DNA of 64,000 bases, from assembly GCF_050920705.1 (NCBI RefSeq), contig NZ_CP154799.1, positions 1,240,001 to 1,304,000 of the forward strand, written 5' to 3'. Made by a program: the position numbers and the translations under genes. Every line of letters begins with the position of its first letter. Position 1 is the first letter of the stretch. The notes under the pieces were generated by a model that made no database searches, was not told the origin of the DNA, and worked only from the letters and a program-made list of their open reading frames with translations. This stretch comes from Regnicoccus_A sp014224355. GTDB taxonomy: Bacteria > Cyanobacteriota > Cyanobacteriia > PCC-6307 > Cyanobiaceae. This document shows, in pieces, positions 8,035 to 16,376 of the stretch.

Positions 8035-8763
8035 GTGAGTCTCCTGGTAATGTCCTGCTTCCGACATCTCCAATTCCTGGCCTGTGGCTCCATGCTGACG
8101 GGGCTGTTGGCGGCCGGGGAGGTTAAAGCGCTGACTTTCTATAAATATACCTTTACACCCGCCCCCGGATCCCCAAATTTCGGCTGGCGGGTGGATACTA
8201 GCCAAACCAATCCGACGCCCCCAGTAGGTTCTGACCCCGCGACTGGCCAGAACGGAGCCGGTGTCAACGGCATTTCCCTGGAGGGCACCATCTTCTGGGA
8301 TGGGCCTGGTGCTTCGACCCTCTCGGGCTCACTGACGTTTCAGCAATATGCTGGCCAGACGCCGGCTGGCTCTCCAGTTACCGTTGACTGCGCAACCGCG
8401 CTTGTCTGCGCGGCAACAGTAACAGGAGAGTTTTTACTAGGGAATGCGACAAACGAAGGAATTGGATTGTCATTCTCTGACCCTACCGCGACAGCGACAT
8501 ATGATGCGAATAGCAACCCTTTCACTTCTTCTACTTCCAATTCCGCAGCTTTTCCCGGGAGCCAGGCTAACCTGACAAACGACATTAGATATTTCATGGA
8601 TGCAGGAGACCAGATCGGTGGAGGCGGCACCATCACCGTCCAGGAGCTTCCCGGCCCCCTGAGTCCGCTGGCCCTCTCACCGCTGCTGTTGGGGCTGCGC
8701 AGCGCGCGGAAGCGCTACACCAATCTGAATCGCTTGGCCTCACGTCCGCATCTAATTGTGTAG
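8035..8763 (+). CDS. Secreted protein with PEP-CTERM-like C-terminus, island cargo
   Basis: A 242-residue protein of unknown function. An N-terminal hydrophobic segment (about residues 10-28, starting from GTG 8035 or ATG 8050) looks like a signal peptide. The middle is rich in Thr, Ser, Gly, Asn and Pro with few charges, as in beta-rich exported proteins. Near the C-terminus ELPGPLSPLAL is followed by a hydrophobic stretch and RSARKRY. This resembles the Pro-Glu-Pro / transmembrane / Arg tail that cyanobacterial exosortases recognise, but it is degenerate and carries about 14 extra residues. Base composition is clearly more AT-rich than the housekeeping genes, which suggests foreign origin. 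No exosortase gene is in the window. Confidence 0.68.
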   Translation: MSLLVMSCFRHLQFLACGSMLTGLLAAGEVKALTFYKYTFTPAPGSPNFGWRVDTSQTNPTPPVGSDPATGQNGAGVNGISLEGTIFWDGPGASTLSGSLTFQQYAGQTPAGSPVTVDCATALVCAATVTGEFLLGNATNEGIGLSFSDPTATATYDANSNPFTSSTSNSAAFPGSQANLTNDIRYFMDAGDQIGGGGTITVQELPGPLSPLALSPLLLGLRSARKRYTNLNRLASRPHLIV

Positions 8764-8788
8764 TCCTACAAAGTCGTTCCTATTACAA

Positions 8789-10032
8789 GGGCACCTCGAA
8801 ATATTGCCATTTCTGAGTCAACATTGAGAAGCCACAAACTCATCCTCTGCACATGCAGATCCGCCAGATGGCTGGCATCCATGCCTTCAAGGAGAGATGA
8901 TTGTCCCGCTACCAAATGATCAAGCAGACAGCGCTAGCTTTGAAGAGCAGTGCAGGTAACGCAGGAAGTTGTATGTAAGATTACGCAGTCCCCACCAGCC
9001 TTCGTTCTGGCCAAGCCAATTCGTCTTGTCAGTTTGCCGTGCATAGAGGTAGTGACTATCCCGAAGACGTGCTCAACCCTTGCCCGCACGCTCGATCGCA
9101 CCTTGTTGCGTTCCTTGGCCTCCTCGCTCAAGGGATGGCAACGCGTACCCTTCTCATGAATTCGGCTCTCAAAACCAGCCACTTCCAGTAGATCTTCATA
9201 CCGCGCGTCGGCGTAGCCGGAATCAGCCCAGACGAAGTCATCCCTGTTCTCAGGATCCAGAACCTGCGAGATCATCTGGCAGTCGTGAATATTGGCTGGG
9301 GTAATGGCGTATCTGCGGATGAAGCCGTGAGTGGTGTCAATGCAGATGCTGTTCTTGTACCCGTAGTGGCTGATGCCGTTCTTTTCGACCCATCGAGCGT
9401 CAAGATCCTCCTGCCGCAGGCGCTCTGGCTTGTCGGCCCATCCATCTCGCAGCTGCCCGCGCTTGATGGATTCGTTCTCAGGCCGTGAGTTTCGCTGTTT
9501 AGGAACAGGGACCAGCGTGGCATCGATGATCTGCCCACCACGGGCCTTCAGGCCTTGGGTCCGCAGGTGCTCCTCAAACCGTTCAAAAAGCTCATCGATG
9601 ACACCCGCCTTGCGGAGCCGCTCGCGGAAGAACGCAATGGTGGTGGCATCGGGAATGCTGTTCATCACTCCAAGTCCGACAAACTCCTCAGATGAGCGTC
9701 TGTCGTTGACTTGGAATTCCAGCTCCTCATCGCTGAGGTTGAACAGTTGCTGAAGCACCAGCATCTTGAAGAGGATGAGCGGATCAATCCGCTTCCGGCC
9801 AGCATTGCTCTTACGTTCATGGCTGTAACCCTGCTCCAGCAGCGGCCTGAATGTTTCCCAGGGAATTGCCTCGGACAAGGTAGCTAACATGGGCTTCTTC
9901 TGCTGAAGCCTGTGAATGCGCTTCTCCTCATCCCAGAATCCACGCTGTCCCATTCAGCAATGTTGAACTGAACCAATTCTATTGCCTATTTCATGGGATG
10001 GCAGGGAGCGGCGTAGATTTTTCGAGGTGCCC
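8789..10032. mobile_element. IS5-like insertion sequence, 1244 bp, with 4-bp target duplication; transposase frameshifted
   Basis: The left end reads GGGCACCTCGAAATAT from 8789, and the reverse complement of the right end reads GGGCACCTCGAAAAAT from 10032: 13 identical bases in the terminal repeats. ACAA flanks both ends (8785-8788 and 10033-10036) as the target duplication. The element carries one transposase gene on the minus strand and no passenger. Ends are well preserved, but the transposase C-terminus is out of frame, so the copy may no longer move by itself. Confidence 0.88.
8920..9953 (-). pseudogene. IS5-like DDE transposase with C-terminal frameshift
   Basis: From ATG 9953 the frame encodes an IS5-type transposase: SNAGRKRIDPLILFKMLVLQ and DEELEFQVNDRRS, then catalytic GGQIIDATLVPVPKQRN (Asp), FVWADSGYAD (Asp) and RARVEHVFG (Glu). 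After GLARTKA the frame runs into Cys/Thr-rich sequence and stops at 8934. Adding one base near 8997 restores WWGLRNLTYNFLRYLHCSSK up to a stop at 8920-8922, the usual hydrophobic end of these proteins. One base has therefore been lost near 8997. The catalytic triad is upstream, so partial activity cannot be excluded, but the gene is annotated as broken. Confidence 0.85.
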
Positions 10033-10095
10033 ACAAGTGACTGTGAGGCCTCCAGGGTCGGGGTGCCACCGCCCATCCCTCGGACCTCACCTCCC

Positions 10096-10630
10096 ATGCA
10101 TAGCCATCCCCTGGCCAGCCTGACGTCGCTGGGAGAAACCGACGGATCAGTCACTCCCCGAGCGGGGGTTCCCCTCCAGATCCTTGCCGCTGATGCAGCT
10201 ATCAGCCTGCGCCGCATCGCCCGTCGCTGAAGGCACCCCTCTCCGCCGTGGGCTTCCTGGCCCGGGCGGTGGGCTGGTTCTCCGATCAGGGAATCACCCA
10301 CAAGCGGATCCTCTCGGACAACGGCTCGGCCTACCGATCCGGCGAGTGGCGAAAAGCCTGCAAGGCCCTGGATCTCAAGCCGATCCGCATCAGGCCGTAC
10401 ACACCCCGCACCAATGGCAAGGCGGAGCGATTCATCCGCACCCTGCTCGAGGAATGGGCCTACGGCATGCCCTTCCAGACCTCCGAGGTGCGCAACCAGT
10501 GGCTGAGCCGGTATCTCGGGATCCATCCATAACGGTCATAGGTGCCAGATGGCCCTTGGAGATATCACGCCCTGTCAGTCGCTCCAGCGGCTGCAGATCG
10601 ATGAATGTCCTGGTGAGAAAGCACAGTTAG
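10096..10630 (+). pseudogene. IS481-family transposase remnant with internal deletion and frameshifts
   Basis: Pieces of one IS481 transposase can be read in three frames. The N-terminal helix-turn-helix start is MHSHPLASLTSLG at 10096. After a large deletion comes the integrase core VGFLARAVGWFSDQGI, ILSDNGSAYRS and RPYTPRTNGKAERFIRTLLE at about 10248-10470. The C-terminus follows as MALGDITPCQSLQRLQ and, one frame over, the terminal LVRKHS before the stop at 10628-10630. The second catalytic Asp (SDNGSAYRS) and the region around the Glu (KAERF) survive, but the first Asp segment is gone. This is a dead element. Confidence 0.85.
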
Positions 10631-10977
10631 CCCGATACTGGGCTGCCCTGATCCGTGTGGAGGAGCATTGTCTCCGGCTCCACCCGGCGGAGGCCGAGTG
10701 GTCGGTTGAGGGCCCCGATCACCCCAGTGGCTCCCCTGCTGGCCCTGGAGCAGGGCCAGCAGGGCTTGCGGGTCCTGGCTCTGAGCTCAGCCTGTTGCAT
10801 GAGCCGGGCGACACGGTGGCGGCCAAGGAGATGGCCGGCAGCGCCCAGCTCCTGGTGGATGGGGGGCTGTAGAAGCCACGGTGCTGCTGGAACACCGTCC
10901 TGGAACACCGCCTGGATCTCAGCGGTGAGCACGGAGTTCTCGGCCACCCCCAGTCGCCGGCACAGCCAGGCCTCCAT
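10627..10977 (-). pseudogene. IS3-family orfB transposase remnant
   Basis: The minus frame contains typical IS3 OrfB blocks: an N-terminal region ending in PPIHQELGAAGHLLGRHRVA RLMQQAELRARTRKP (block about residues 40-72), then directly the late block LLHTDQGS, whose Asp is part of the catalytic DDE. The ~100 residues normally lying between are missing and the C-terminus is absent. Its 3' end abuts the IS481 remnant, so the two elements were probably joined by deletion. Confidence 0.8.
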
Positions 10978-11038
10978 CTTCCCTTAACCAACAAATCGCG
11001 TTGATGGTTGAGACTGGATCTCGCCTTGTGCAGCTCCC

Positions 11039-12115
11039 ATGGCTGTCCTGCTATCCAGCTTTGTTCGCAAGCGGCGCGGTTGTCGTATCCCCAGATCCAG
11101 CTTGGCCTTGGTGGCTGTACTGGCCGCCCTGCTGAGCGCTTGTGGAGGCCGTGACGCAAGCGGCGATGGCACGGTCGCCATCAGCGGCTCGAGCACGGTA
11201 TTCCCGATCATTGAGCGTGCAATCAAGGGCTATGGCGGAACTGAGCGGGGGCGCAACGTCACCGTGACCCTCAGCTCGGTGGGTACCACTGGTGGACTGC
11301 GTGAGTTCTGCCAGGGTGCCATTCCGATTGCCAATGCCTCGCGACCGATCAGCAGTGCCGAGCTCAAAGCTTGTGCCGACTCTGGCATCACCTTTATCGA
11401 GCTGCCGCTGGCTTTCGATGCCCTCACGGTTGTCGTGAACGGGGCTAACGACTGGGCTTCAGAGATCACCACCAAGGAGCTGGCCCGCACCTGGTCGAAG
11501 CAGGCCGAGGGCACGGTGAAGGCCTGGAGCCAGATCAACATAGATTGGCCCGATCGACCTCTGCTCCTCTGCGGCCCTGGCAGTGATTCTGGAACCTTCG
11601 ACTACTTCAATGAGGCGATCAACGGGAAGAAAACCAATGCCCGCACAGATGTTAGAACCAGCGAAGATGACAACGTGATCGTTGCGTGCGTGGCTGATGA
11701 CCCCAATGCGATGGGGTATCTCGGCTTCGCCTATTTCCGTGCCAATGCCGACCGGCTCAAGGCCTTCCAAATCGCACCATCCAATGGCAGCGCCGTGGCC
11801 CCATCGGTGACCTCAGCCCAGGACGGCACCTACAGGCCGCTGTCGCGGCCACTGTTCATCTATGTGAACGACCAACAAATGCTTGCCAACGACATGATCC
11901 GCAGCTTTGTGGGGTATACGGTCGGCAATGGGCTGCGTTTTGTTGAGGAGGCGGGGTACATCCCCCTGCCGGCCGACACTTACAGACTGGTGGAATCAAA
12001 GCTCTACCGGCGTGTTCTGGGAACCTCCTTCGGGGGCGACCTCCCGGTAGGACAGACGATCGGCGAAGCCCTGCGGCGCAGCTTTGATAAGCAGAAACGG
12101 CCGGAATTCCGTTAA
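11039..12115 (+). CDS. sphX: Phosphate-binding lipoprotein of the PstS/SphX family
   Basis: A periplasmic phosphate-binding protein of 358 residues. A basic N-terminus and hydrophobic segment end in the lipobox LLSAC (Cys35), so the mature protein should be lipid-anchored. The binding-protein fold follows, with ISGSSTVFPIIE (phosphate-contact loop) at about 46-57, VGTTGGLREFCQG near 84, IANASRPIS near 100 and a GSDSGTFDYFNEAI loop near 180; these Ser/Thr/Gly loops contact phosphate in PstS. Cyanobacterial SphX proteins have this layout and are usually induced by phosphate starvation. No pstC, pstA or pstB gene is near; it sits alone between transposase remnants, so it is probably acquired or relocated cargo feeding a transporter encoded elsewhere. 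The split between SphX and PstS is an inference. Confidence 0.88.
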   Translation: MAVLLSSFVRKRRGCRIPRSSLALVAVLAALLSACGGRDASGDGTVAISGSSTVFPIIERAIKGYGGTERGRNVTVTLSSVGTTGGLREFCQGAIPIANASRPISSAELKACADSGITFIELPLAFDALTVVVNGANDWASEITTKELARTWSKQAEGTVKAWSQINIDWPDRPLLLCGPGSDSGTFDYFNEAINGKKTNARTDVRTSEDDNVIVACVADDPNAMGYLGFAYFRANADRLKAFQIAPSNGSAVAPSVTSAQDGTYRPLSRPLFIYVNDQQMLANDMIRSFVGYTVGNGLRFVEEAGYIPLPADTYRLVESKLYRRVLGTSFGGDLPVGQTIGEALRRSFDKQKRPEFR

Positions 12116-12391
12116 GGAACCTCAGAACAGCCCGATAGAATCAGTCCAGATCCGAGACTGAGACTGGGAACGGATGGCCACACCCCTCCAGCTGGGTTTC
12201 AGCGAGTACGAGCAGACCCACGCCAGGAAGAAGACGCGTCGGCAGATCTTCCTGGATGACATGGAAGCCGCGGTTCCGTGGGACTCCTTCCTGGCCCTGA
12301 TCCCAGCCGGTGTATTGCAAGCCCACGGCCAAGGGTGGACGACCTCCATTCCCGTTGGAGGTGAGGCTGCGCCTTACCGACTTGGGCCAGG
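12116..12391 (+). pseudogene. 5' fragment of an IS5-family element with its left terminal repeat
   Basis: Immediately after the sphX stop codon, GGAACCTCAGAACAG (12116-12130) resembles the terminal repeat of the intact IS5 element at 6316. Fifty-eight bases into the fragment the ATG at 12174 opens MATPLQLGFSEYEQTHARKK and an RRQIFLDDMEAAVPWDSFLALI block, an IS5 transposase N-terminus. After Ala-Leu-Ile the frame slips; one frame over, VYCKPTAKGGRPPFPLEV continues the domain, and then similarity ends near 12391. Everything downstream, including the catalytic core, has been deleted. Confidence 0.82.
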
Positions 12392-12415
12392 TTGATGTGG
12401 GTGTCGCTGATCACC

Positions 12416-12856
12416 TCAGCCGCCAGCGCTCCCTGCGCTGAGTTGCAACAGCACAACCACAAGCAAGGGAGTGAGCAGATCCGTGTAAAGCACCGTTCCT
12501 GCATTGGCAGGCGCGTGATCACTGTTCAGAACGAGGGACACGACGTGGCCGAGGCCATCGGCGAAGAACCAGCTGCCGTAAGCCACCATCGAAGCGAGCA
12601 GATAGTCGCGCCTGCGCAGGATGAAACTGCTGAAACCGAGGATGCCGATGGTGAGGTTGGCGTAGGCCACTTCGTTCTGGAAGGGGCTGTTCGGCCAGCC
12701 GATCTGCTCGGCGATGAACGGCCCGAAGGCAAGATGCACAACAAAGCCGTAGACCCCGGCCACCCCCAGCACCCAGAAAGCGATCCCGAGCAGCAACGCC
12801 AGGGCCAGGGTCCAGAGGGAGACATCTGCCAGCAGAAAGCGCACCAGGCTCGCCAT
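12416..12856 (-). CDS. DUF6790-type integral membrane protein
   Basis: A 146-residue protein with four predicted hydrophobic segments (about residues 10-35, 64-82, 88-105 and 124-140). The central block IGWPNSPFQNEVAYANLTIG followed by ILGFSSFILRRRDYLLASM and GLGHV resembles the DUF6790 family of small membrane proteins; the function is unknown. Start ATG 12856. The stop lies about 25 bases from the truncated IS5 fragment, so the last few residues (LQLSAGSAGG) may have been altered by the deletion there. It is one of three cargo genes between IS remnants. Confidence 0.72.
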   Translation of the reverse strand: MASLVRFLLADVSLWTLALALLLGIAFWVLGVAGVYGFVVHLAFGPFIAEQIGWPNSPFQNEVAYANLTIGILGFSSFILRRRDYLLASMVAYGSWFFADGLGHVVSLVLNSDHAPANAGTVLYTDLLTPLLVVVLLQLSAGSAGG

Positions 12857-13181
12857 CGTCTGTGCCTGCAGATCTTGTCAGATCAAACTTCACCCCTTCG
12901 GCATCTAAGGGTCCTGGACCGATTCGTTCACCAACTACAACACGCCGGGTTTCTGCTGCCAGCAACACTCATCGGCTATCTCTGGCTCACAGGCGGCCAC
13001 CCGGTGCTCCCGGGCTGGCCCTGCGGGGGGATCTGGGAGGACTCGCTGGAGCAGCACGCCTTCGGGTACCTGGCGGATCCAGGAGCCTGTCGCGCCTAGA
13101 CCCCGCGCCGCCTCTCCACAGACGCCCCTGAATCTACCCAGATCCCTTTGACTGCAATAGATCTGCCTAAGAGAATGGGGC
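12857..13181. other. Island intergenic stretch without a supported gene
   Basis: No frame here shows a recognisable domain on either strand. The stretch has remnant-like composition and separates the DUF6790 gene from the IS1182 pseudogene. The open frames seen (for example 12862-13131 plus, 12935-13195 minus) are Pro/Arg/Gly-rich and look random. Confidence 0.55.
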
Positions 13182-14225
13182 ATGCAGAAGCCCAAGTCCT
13201 CCCGTCCCTGGCCGCCGGAGCAGACGACCCTGCTGCCGCCATCACCGAGTGACTGGCTCTCGGACGATCACCAGGTGTATGTCCTGCTCGATCTGATCAA
13301 CGAATTGGATCTCTCCGCGATCCTGATCCCCGCTCAGGCCAAGGATCCCCGTGGGGAGAAAGGGTTTGACCCCAGGATGTAGACGAAGTCTTCCGCGAAG
13401 CGGTTGATGCTGTTGCTGCTCTACGCCTACTGCGTAGGCATCGTCTCCTCCCGCAGGATCGAGCGGGCCTGTGACGAGGATCTGGCCTTCCGGGTGCTCA
13501 CCGGCAACCAGCAGCCTGACCACAGCCGCATCAGTGAATTCCGCCGCCGCCACCTCGATGCCCAGGAGGATCGGCGCTATGGCAAGGGCAACCGTGGCAG
13601 TGACCTGCCGGATGAACTGAGGCGCCGGCAGCTGAGCAGGCCGAGCCGAACGGGAAAGCAGAGACGGCAGCGGCCAAGGCCAAAGCAGCGAGGGAGAAGG
13701 CGATCGAGGCCGCTGGCGGCTGTAGCCGGAGGCTTCCGCGCAGCGGTTGCGAGGCCCAGGCGGGGCATGGCGAGAAAGGCCGATGGCAGCCCGACAGGCA
13801 AGAGCCAGAGGAACTTCACGGACCCCGAAAGCCATCTCATGAAGTCAGATGGCCACTACATCCACGGCTACAACTGCCAGCTGGCTGTCGACAGCGACCA
13901 CCAGGTGATCGTGGCCATGGGGGTGAGCAATCAGCCTCCGGATGTGGAGCATCTGGAGCCGTAGCCCTGGATGCGGCCTACTGGAGCGAGGACAACGCCA
14001 ACTGCTGCGCTGATCAGGGCATTGATGCCTGCATCGCCACCGGCAGCGTGCCGCACGGCCATCCCCCTCCACCGATGCGTTGACCGTTGCCCAGGGGTGC
14101 CGATGCCAGAACCCGCATGGCCCGCAAGCTCAGAAGCAAGAAGGGAACAGGGATCTACGCCCAGCGCTAGCCGCAGGCTTCTCTGAAGGAGTAGGCGATC
14201 ACAACAATTGACGCTGGGAGTAGCC
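13182..14225 (+). pseudogene. IS1182-family transposase pseudogene
   Basis: The conserved blocks of an IS1182 transposase appear in order across several frames and stops. QVYVLLDLINELDLSAILIP is in the first frame, ending at a stop near 13380. Then come LLLYAYCVGIVSSRRIERAC, GNQQPDHSRISEFRRRHLDA, a degraded middle, NFTDPESHLMKSDGHYIHGY and VIVAMGVSNQPPDVEHLEP up to 13964. Further on, in other frames, are AYWSEDNANCCADQGID and ARKLRSKKG near 13980-14150, and RRSQQ near 14200. Several stops, shifts and a deletion of the C-terminal Glu region make it non-functional. It lies just upstream of the truncated transglutaminase gene and probably caused that truncation. Confidence 0.87.
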
Positions 14226-14456
14226 ACCGGATGAGGCCAGCCAGATGGCACCGGATCTTCCAGACCGGGCACCAAGCGGTAAGCAGTGCAGGACGGCTCC
14301 ACCGGCAACACACTCCTGGGCCTGGTTGTGGTTCGACTCCAGTGCCGAAGGCCCGGCGGGACCACCCCTCCAGCAACGGAGCTCTCATCTGCAGGCATGA
14401 CCTGCGAGCATCCGCCCAACCTGGTGCGTCTGCAGAGCTGGTCGACCAGGGCCCCG
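14226..14456 (+). other. Junction between IS1182 remnant and transglutaminase stump; no gene assigned
   Basis: An open frame crosses this stretch (14286 onwards joins the transglutaminase C-terminus), but its translation up to about 14456 is Pro/Gly/Arg-rich and matches neither IS1182 nor transglutaminase blocks. It may be scrambled DNA left by deletion events. Confidence 0.5.
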
Positions 14457-14627
14457 CTACAGTTCGACCCCTGCCTTGGTGATGGCTGGGATCTGTTCCA
14501 CCCGCGCAACAACATGCCGCCAATGACGCGAATGGTGATCCCCTGCACACGGGATGCGGCAGATGCGGCCCTGCCCACCAGCTTCAGCTCCTCGAAACTG
14601 GAATCCTTCCAGCTGTTCACGGCATGA
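14457..14627 (+). pseudogene. C-terminal stump of a transglutaminase-like cysteine peptidase
   Basis: The last ~57 residues match the end of COG1305 transglutaminase-like proteins: LGDGWDLFHPRNNMPPMTRM corresponds to the catalytic-Asp strand (usually W.TFD.R.N), followed by VIPCTRDAADAALPTSFSSS and the terminal LESFQLFTA. The catalytic Cys and His regions are absent, and the Asp position reads His (FHPRNN). Its TGA overlaps the start of the Anbu gene by ATGA. Transglutaminase-like genes normally accompany Anbu, so this was the operon partner before IS-related deletion removed about 80% of it. Identification rests on motif spacing plus context. Confidence 0.78.
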
Positions 14628-15352
14628 CCTATTGCGTGGCTGTTCTTCTGAACAGCGGGATGGTGTTCGCCTCCGATTCACGCACCAATGCGGGTGTGGA
14701 TGATTTCGCCAGCTTCTGCAAGATGACGGTGTTCGAGCGCCGTGGCGATCGGGTGTTGGTGCTGCTCAGCTCCGGCAGTCTGGCCGGAACCCAGGCCGTG
14801 ATCAGCCTGCTGCGCCAACGGGCCGCCGAGGGCGATGGGGACGCCAGCGTCTGGACGGCGCGCACGATGTTCGATGTGATGGTTCTGGTGTCGGACGTGA
14901 TGCGGACAGTGGATCAGCGCGATGCTGCCTATCTGGAAGCCTCAGGGGGTGGATTCAACGCGTCCTTCCTGGTGGGCGGCCAGATCAGGGGTGAACCGCC
15001 GCGGTTGTTTCGGATGTATGCCGAGGGCAATTTCATCGAAGCCAGCGAGGAAACGCCGTTTCTACAAACCGGCGAGGCGAAGTATGGCAAGCCGATCATC
15101 GATCGGGTGATCCAGTCCGAGACTTCTCTGGCGGAAGCGGCCAAGTGCGTGCTGGTGTCGTTCGATTCCACCATGCGCAGCAACCTCTCCGTGGGAATGC
15201 CGATCGATCTGATCGCCTACGAGAGTGACAGCCTGGCCATCACCCACCGCCGCCGCTTCAGCGAGGGCGATGCCGAGTTCGTAGAACTGAGCACCGCCTG
15301 GAGCGTGGGCGTGCGCCAGGTGTTCCGGGAGTTGCCGGATGTGCGCTGGTAG
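14624..15352 (+). CDS. Anbu, proteasome-related Ntn-hydrolase peptidase (COG3484)
   Basis: A 242-residue member of the ancestral beta-subunit (Anbu) family of self-compartmentalising proteasome-like proteins. The initiator Met is followed by Thr, the expected N-terminal nucleophile, in MTYCVAVLLNSGMVFASDSR. With that Thr as residue 1, Asp17 falls in SDSR and a Lys at 32 follows in SFCKM, as in the proteasome catalytic centre. TNAGVD and LLSSGSLAGTQAVISLL are further family signatures. Anbu normally sits in an operon with transglutaminase-like, alpha-E and ATP-grasp genes. Here only a transglutaminase stump remains upstream, overlapping by 4 bases. The gene itself looks intact; how it is transcribed now is unclear. 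Confidence 0.92.
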   Translation: MTYCVAVLLNSGMVFASDSRTNAGVDDFASFCKMTVFERRGDRVLVLLSSGSLAGTQAVISLLRQRAAEGDGDASVWTARTMFDVMVLVSDVMRTVDQRDAAYLEASGGGFNASFLVGGQIRGEPPRLFRMYAEGNFIEASEETPFLQTGEAKYGKPIIDRVIQSETSLAEAAKCVLVSFDSTMRSNLSVGMPIDLIAYESDSLAITHRRRFSEGDAEFVELSTAWSVGVRQVFRELPDVRW

Positions 15353-15548
15353 GGCTGTTCCGCTGCCGGCGTCTGTCCTGGGGAGCCGCGCGTCGGTCGT
15401 GAAGAAATGATGTGTGTCCCCATCCTGCGCGGAGGTTGCCGGAATGATCTCACGCTCTAGGCTGAGTTCGTTCCGATTGCGGATTCCTGGGACGTTGTTC
15501 TTTCACCGTCACCAAGGTCGTGATCTGCCATGGGGTGAACTGAAGAGC

Positions 15549-16376
15549 ATGTCAAAAAGGGTGTCAGATTTTTTGATATGGGCAGGGGAGGGTCGCGGAT
15601 TGTTCATGGCCGCCTGTGGGGGCATCCTTGCCGTGGCGGCTGCTGTCCCCGGCGCCAGGGCGGCCGAGGCTGACGCCATGGCGCTGCTCAAGGGAATGAC
15701 CTCCTACGTGTCGGCTCAGCAAGAGTTGTCGTTCCGGTTCGACGCTGACCTGGAAGTCATCACCTCCGATCAGCAGCGCCTCACCCTGGCCAGTTCAGGC
15801 TCGGTGTCGCTGGATCGCCCCGGTCGGATCCGGTTCAGCCGCTCCAGCGGTTTCGCCGCTATCGAATCGGTGTTCGATGGCTCCACCTTCACCCTGCTGG
15901 GCAAGAACGCCAACGTCTACCTGCAGGTTCCGATCAAAGGGTCGCTGGAGACCCTGGTGGATGAGCTCAAGGACAAATACCGCCGCCCACTCCCCGCGGC
16001 AGACTTGCTGCTGCCCAAGGCCTATGCCGAACTCACCGAAGGCGTCACCGATGTCAAGGACCTCGGCAGCGGAGTGGTCGGTGGCGTGGAATGCGATCAT
16101 CTCGCCTTCCGCAAAAAGGATGTTGACTTCCAGATCTGGATTGCCCAGGGTGGTCGCCCATATCCCTGTCGCTATGTGATCACATCCAGAACAGTTCCTG
16201 GTTCTCCCCAATACAGTATCCAGGTCAGCGACTGGAAAACGGGATCAGCGGCCGTTGGTCAGAACTTCAGTTTTGTGCCGCCTGCAGGGGCCAGATCCAT
16301 CAGTCATGATGAGCTGAAGACCATCAAGTCCATGGGCGAATTGCCCAGCAACTACATTCGCAAAGGAACCCCATGA
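15549..16376 (+). CDS. DUF2092 family exported protein
   Basis: A protein of 275 residues with a signal-peptide-like hydrophobic segment at about residues 18-38, ending near an Ala-rich site (GARAAEA). The rest matches DUF2092: LLKGMTSYVSAQQELSFRFD, LASSGSVSLDRPGRIRFSRS, VFDGSTFTLLGKNANVYLQV and GGVECDHLAFRKKDVDFQIW. DUF2092 proteins share the half-barrel fold of LolA-type lipoprotein carriers and are presumed periplasmic. ATG 15549 is chosen because it gives a clean signal peptide; the frame is open to 15414. The stop overlaps the next small gene by ATGA, so the two are co-translated. Confidence 0.83.
   Translation: MSKRVSDFLIWAGEGRGLFMAACGGILAVAAAVPGARAAEADAMALLKGMTSYVSAQQELSFRFDADLEVITSDQQRLTLASSGSVSLDRPGRIRFSRSSGFAAIESVFDGSTFTLLGKNANVYLQVPIKGSLETLVDELKDKYRRPLPAADLLLPKAYAELTEGVTDVKDLGSGVVGGVECDHLAFRKKDVDFQIWIAQGGRPYPCRYVITSRTVPGSPQYSIQVSDWKTGSAAVGQNFSFVPPAGARSISHDELKTIKSMGELPSNYIRKGTP

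Noticed and set aside
10984..11226. Minus-strand frame overlapping the sphX start
   Set aside because: Shadow of the lipoprotein signal and N-terminus; low-complexity composition.
6134..14623. CRISPR array or defence island
   Set aside because: No repeated spacers, cas, restriction or toxin-antitoxin genes were recognised; only IS remnants and three cargo genes.
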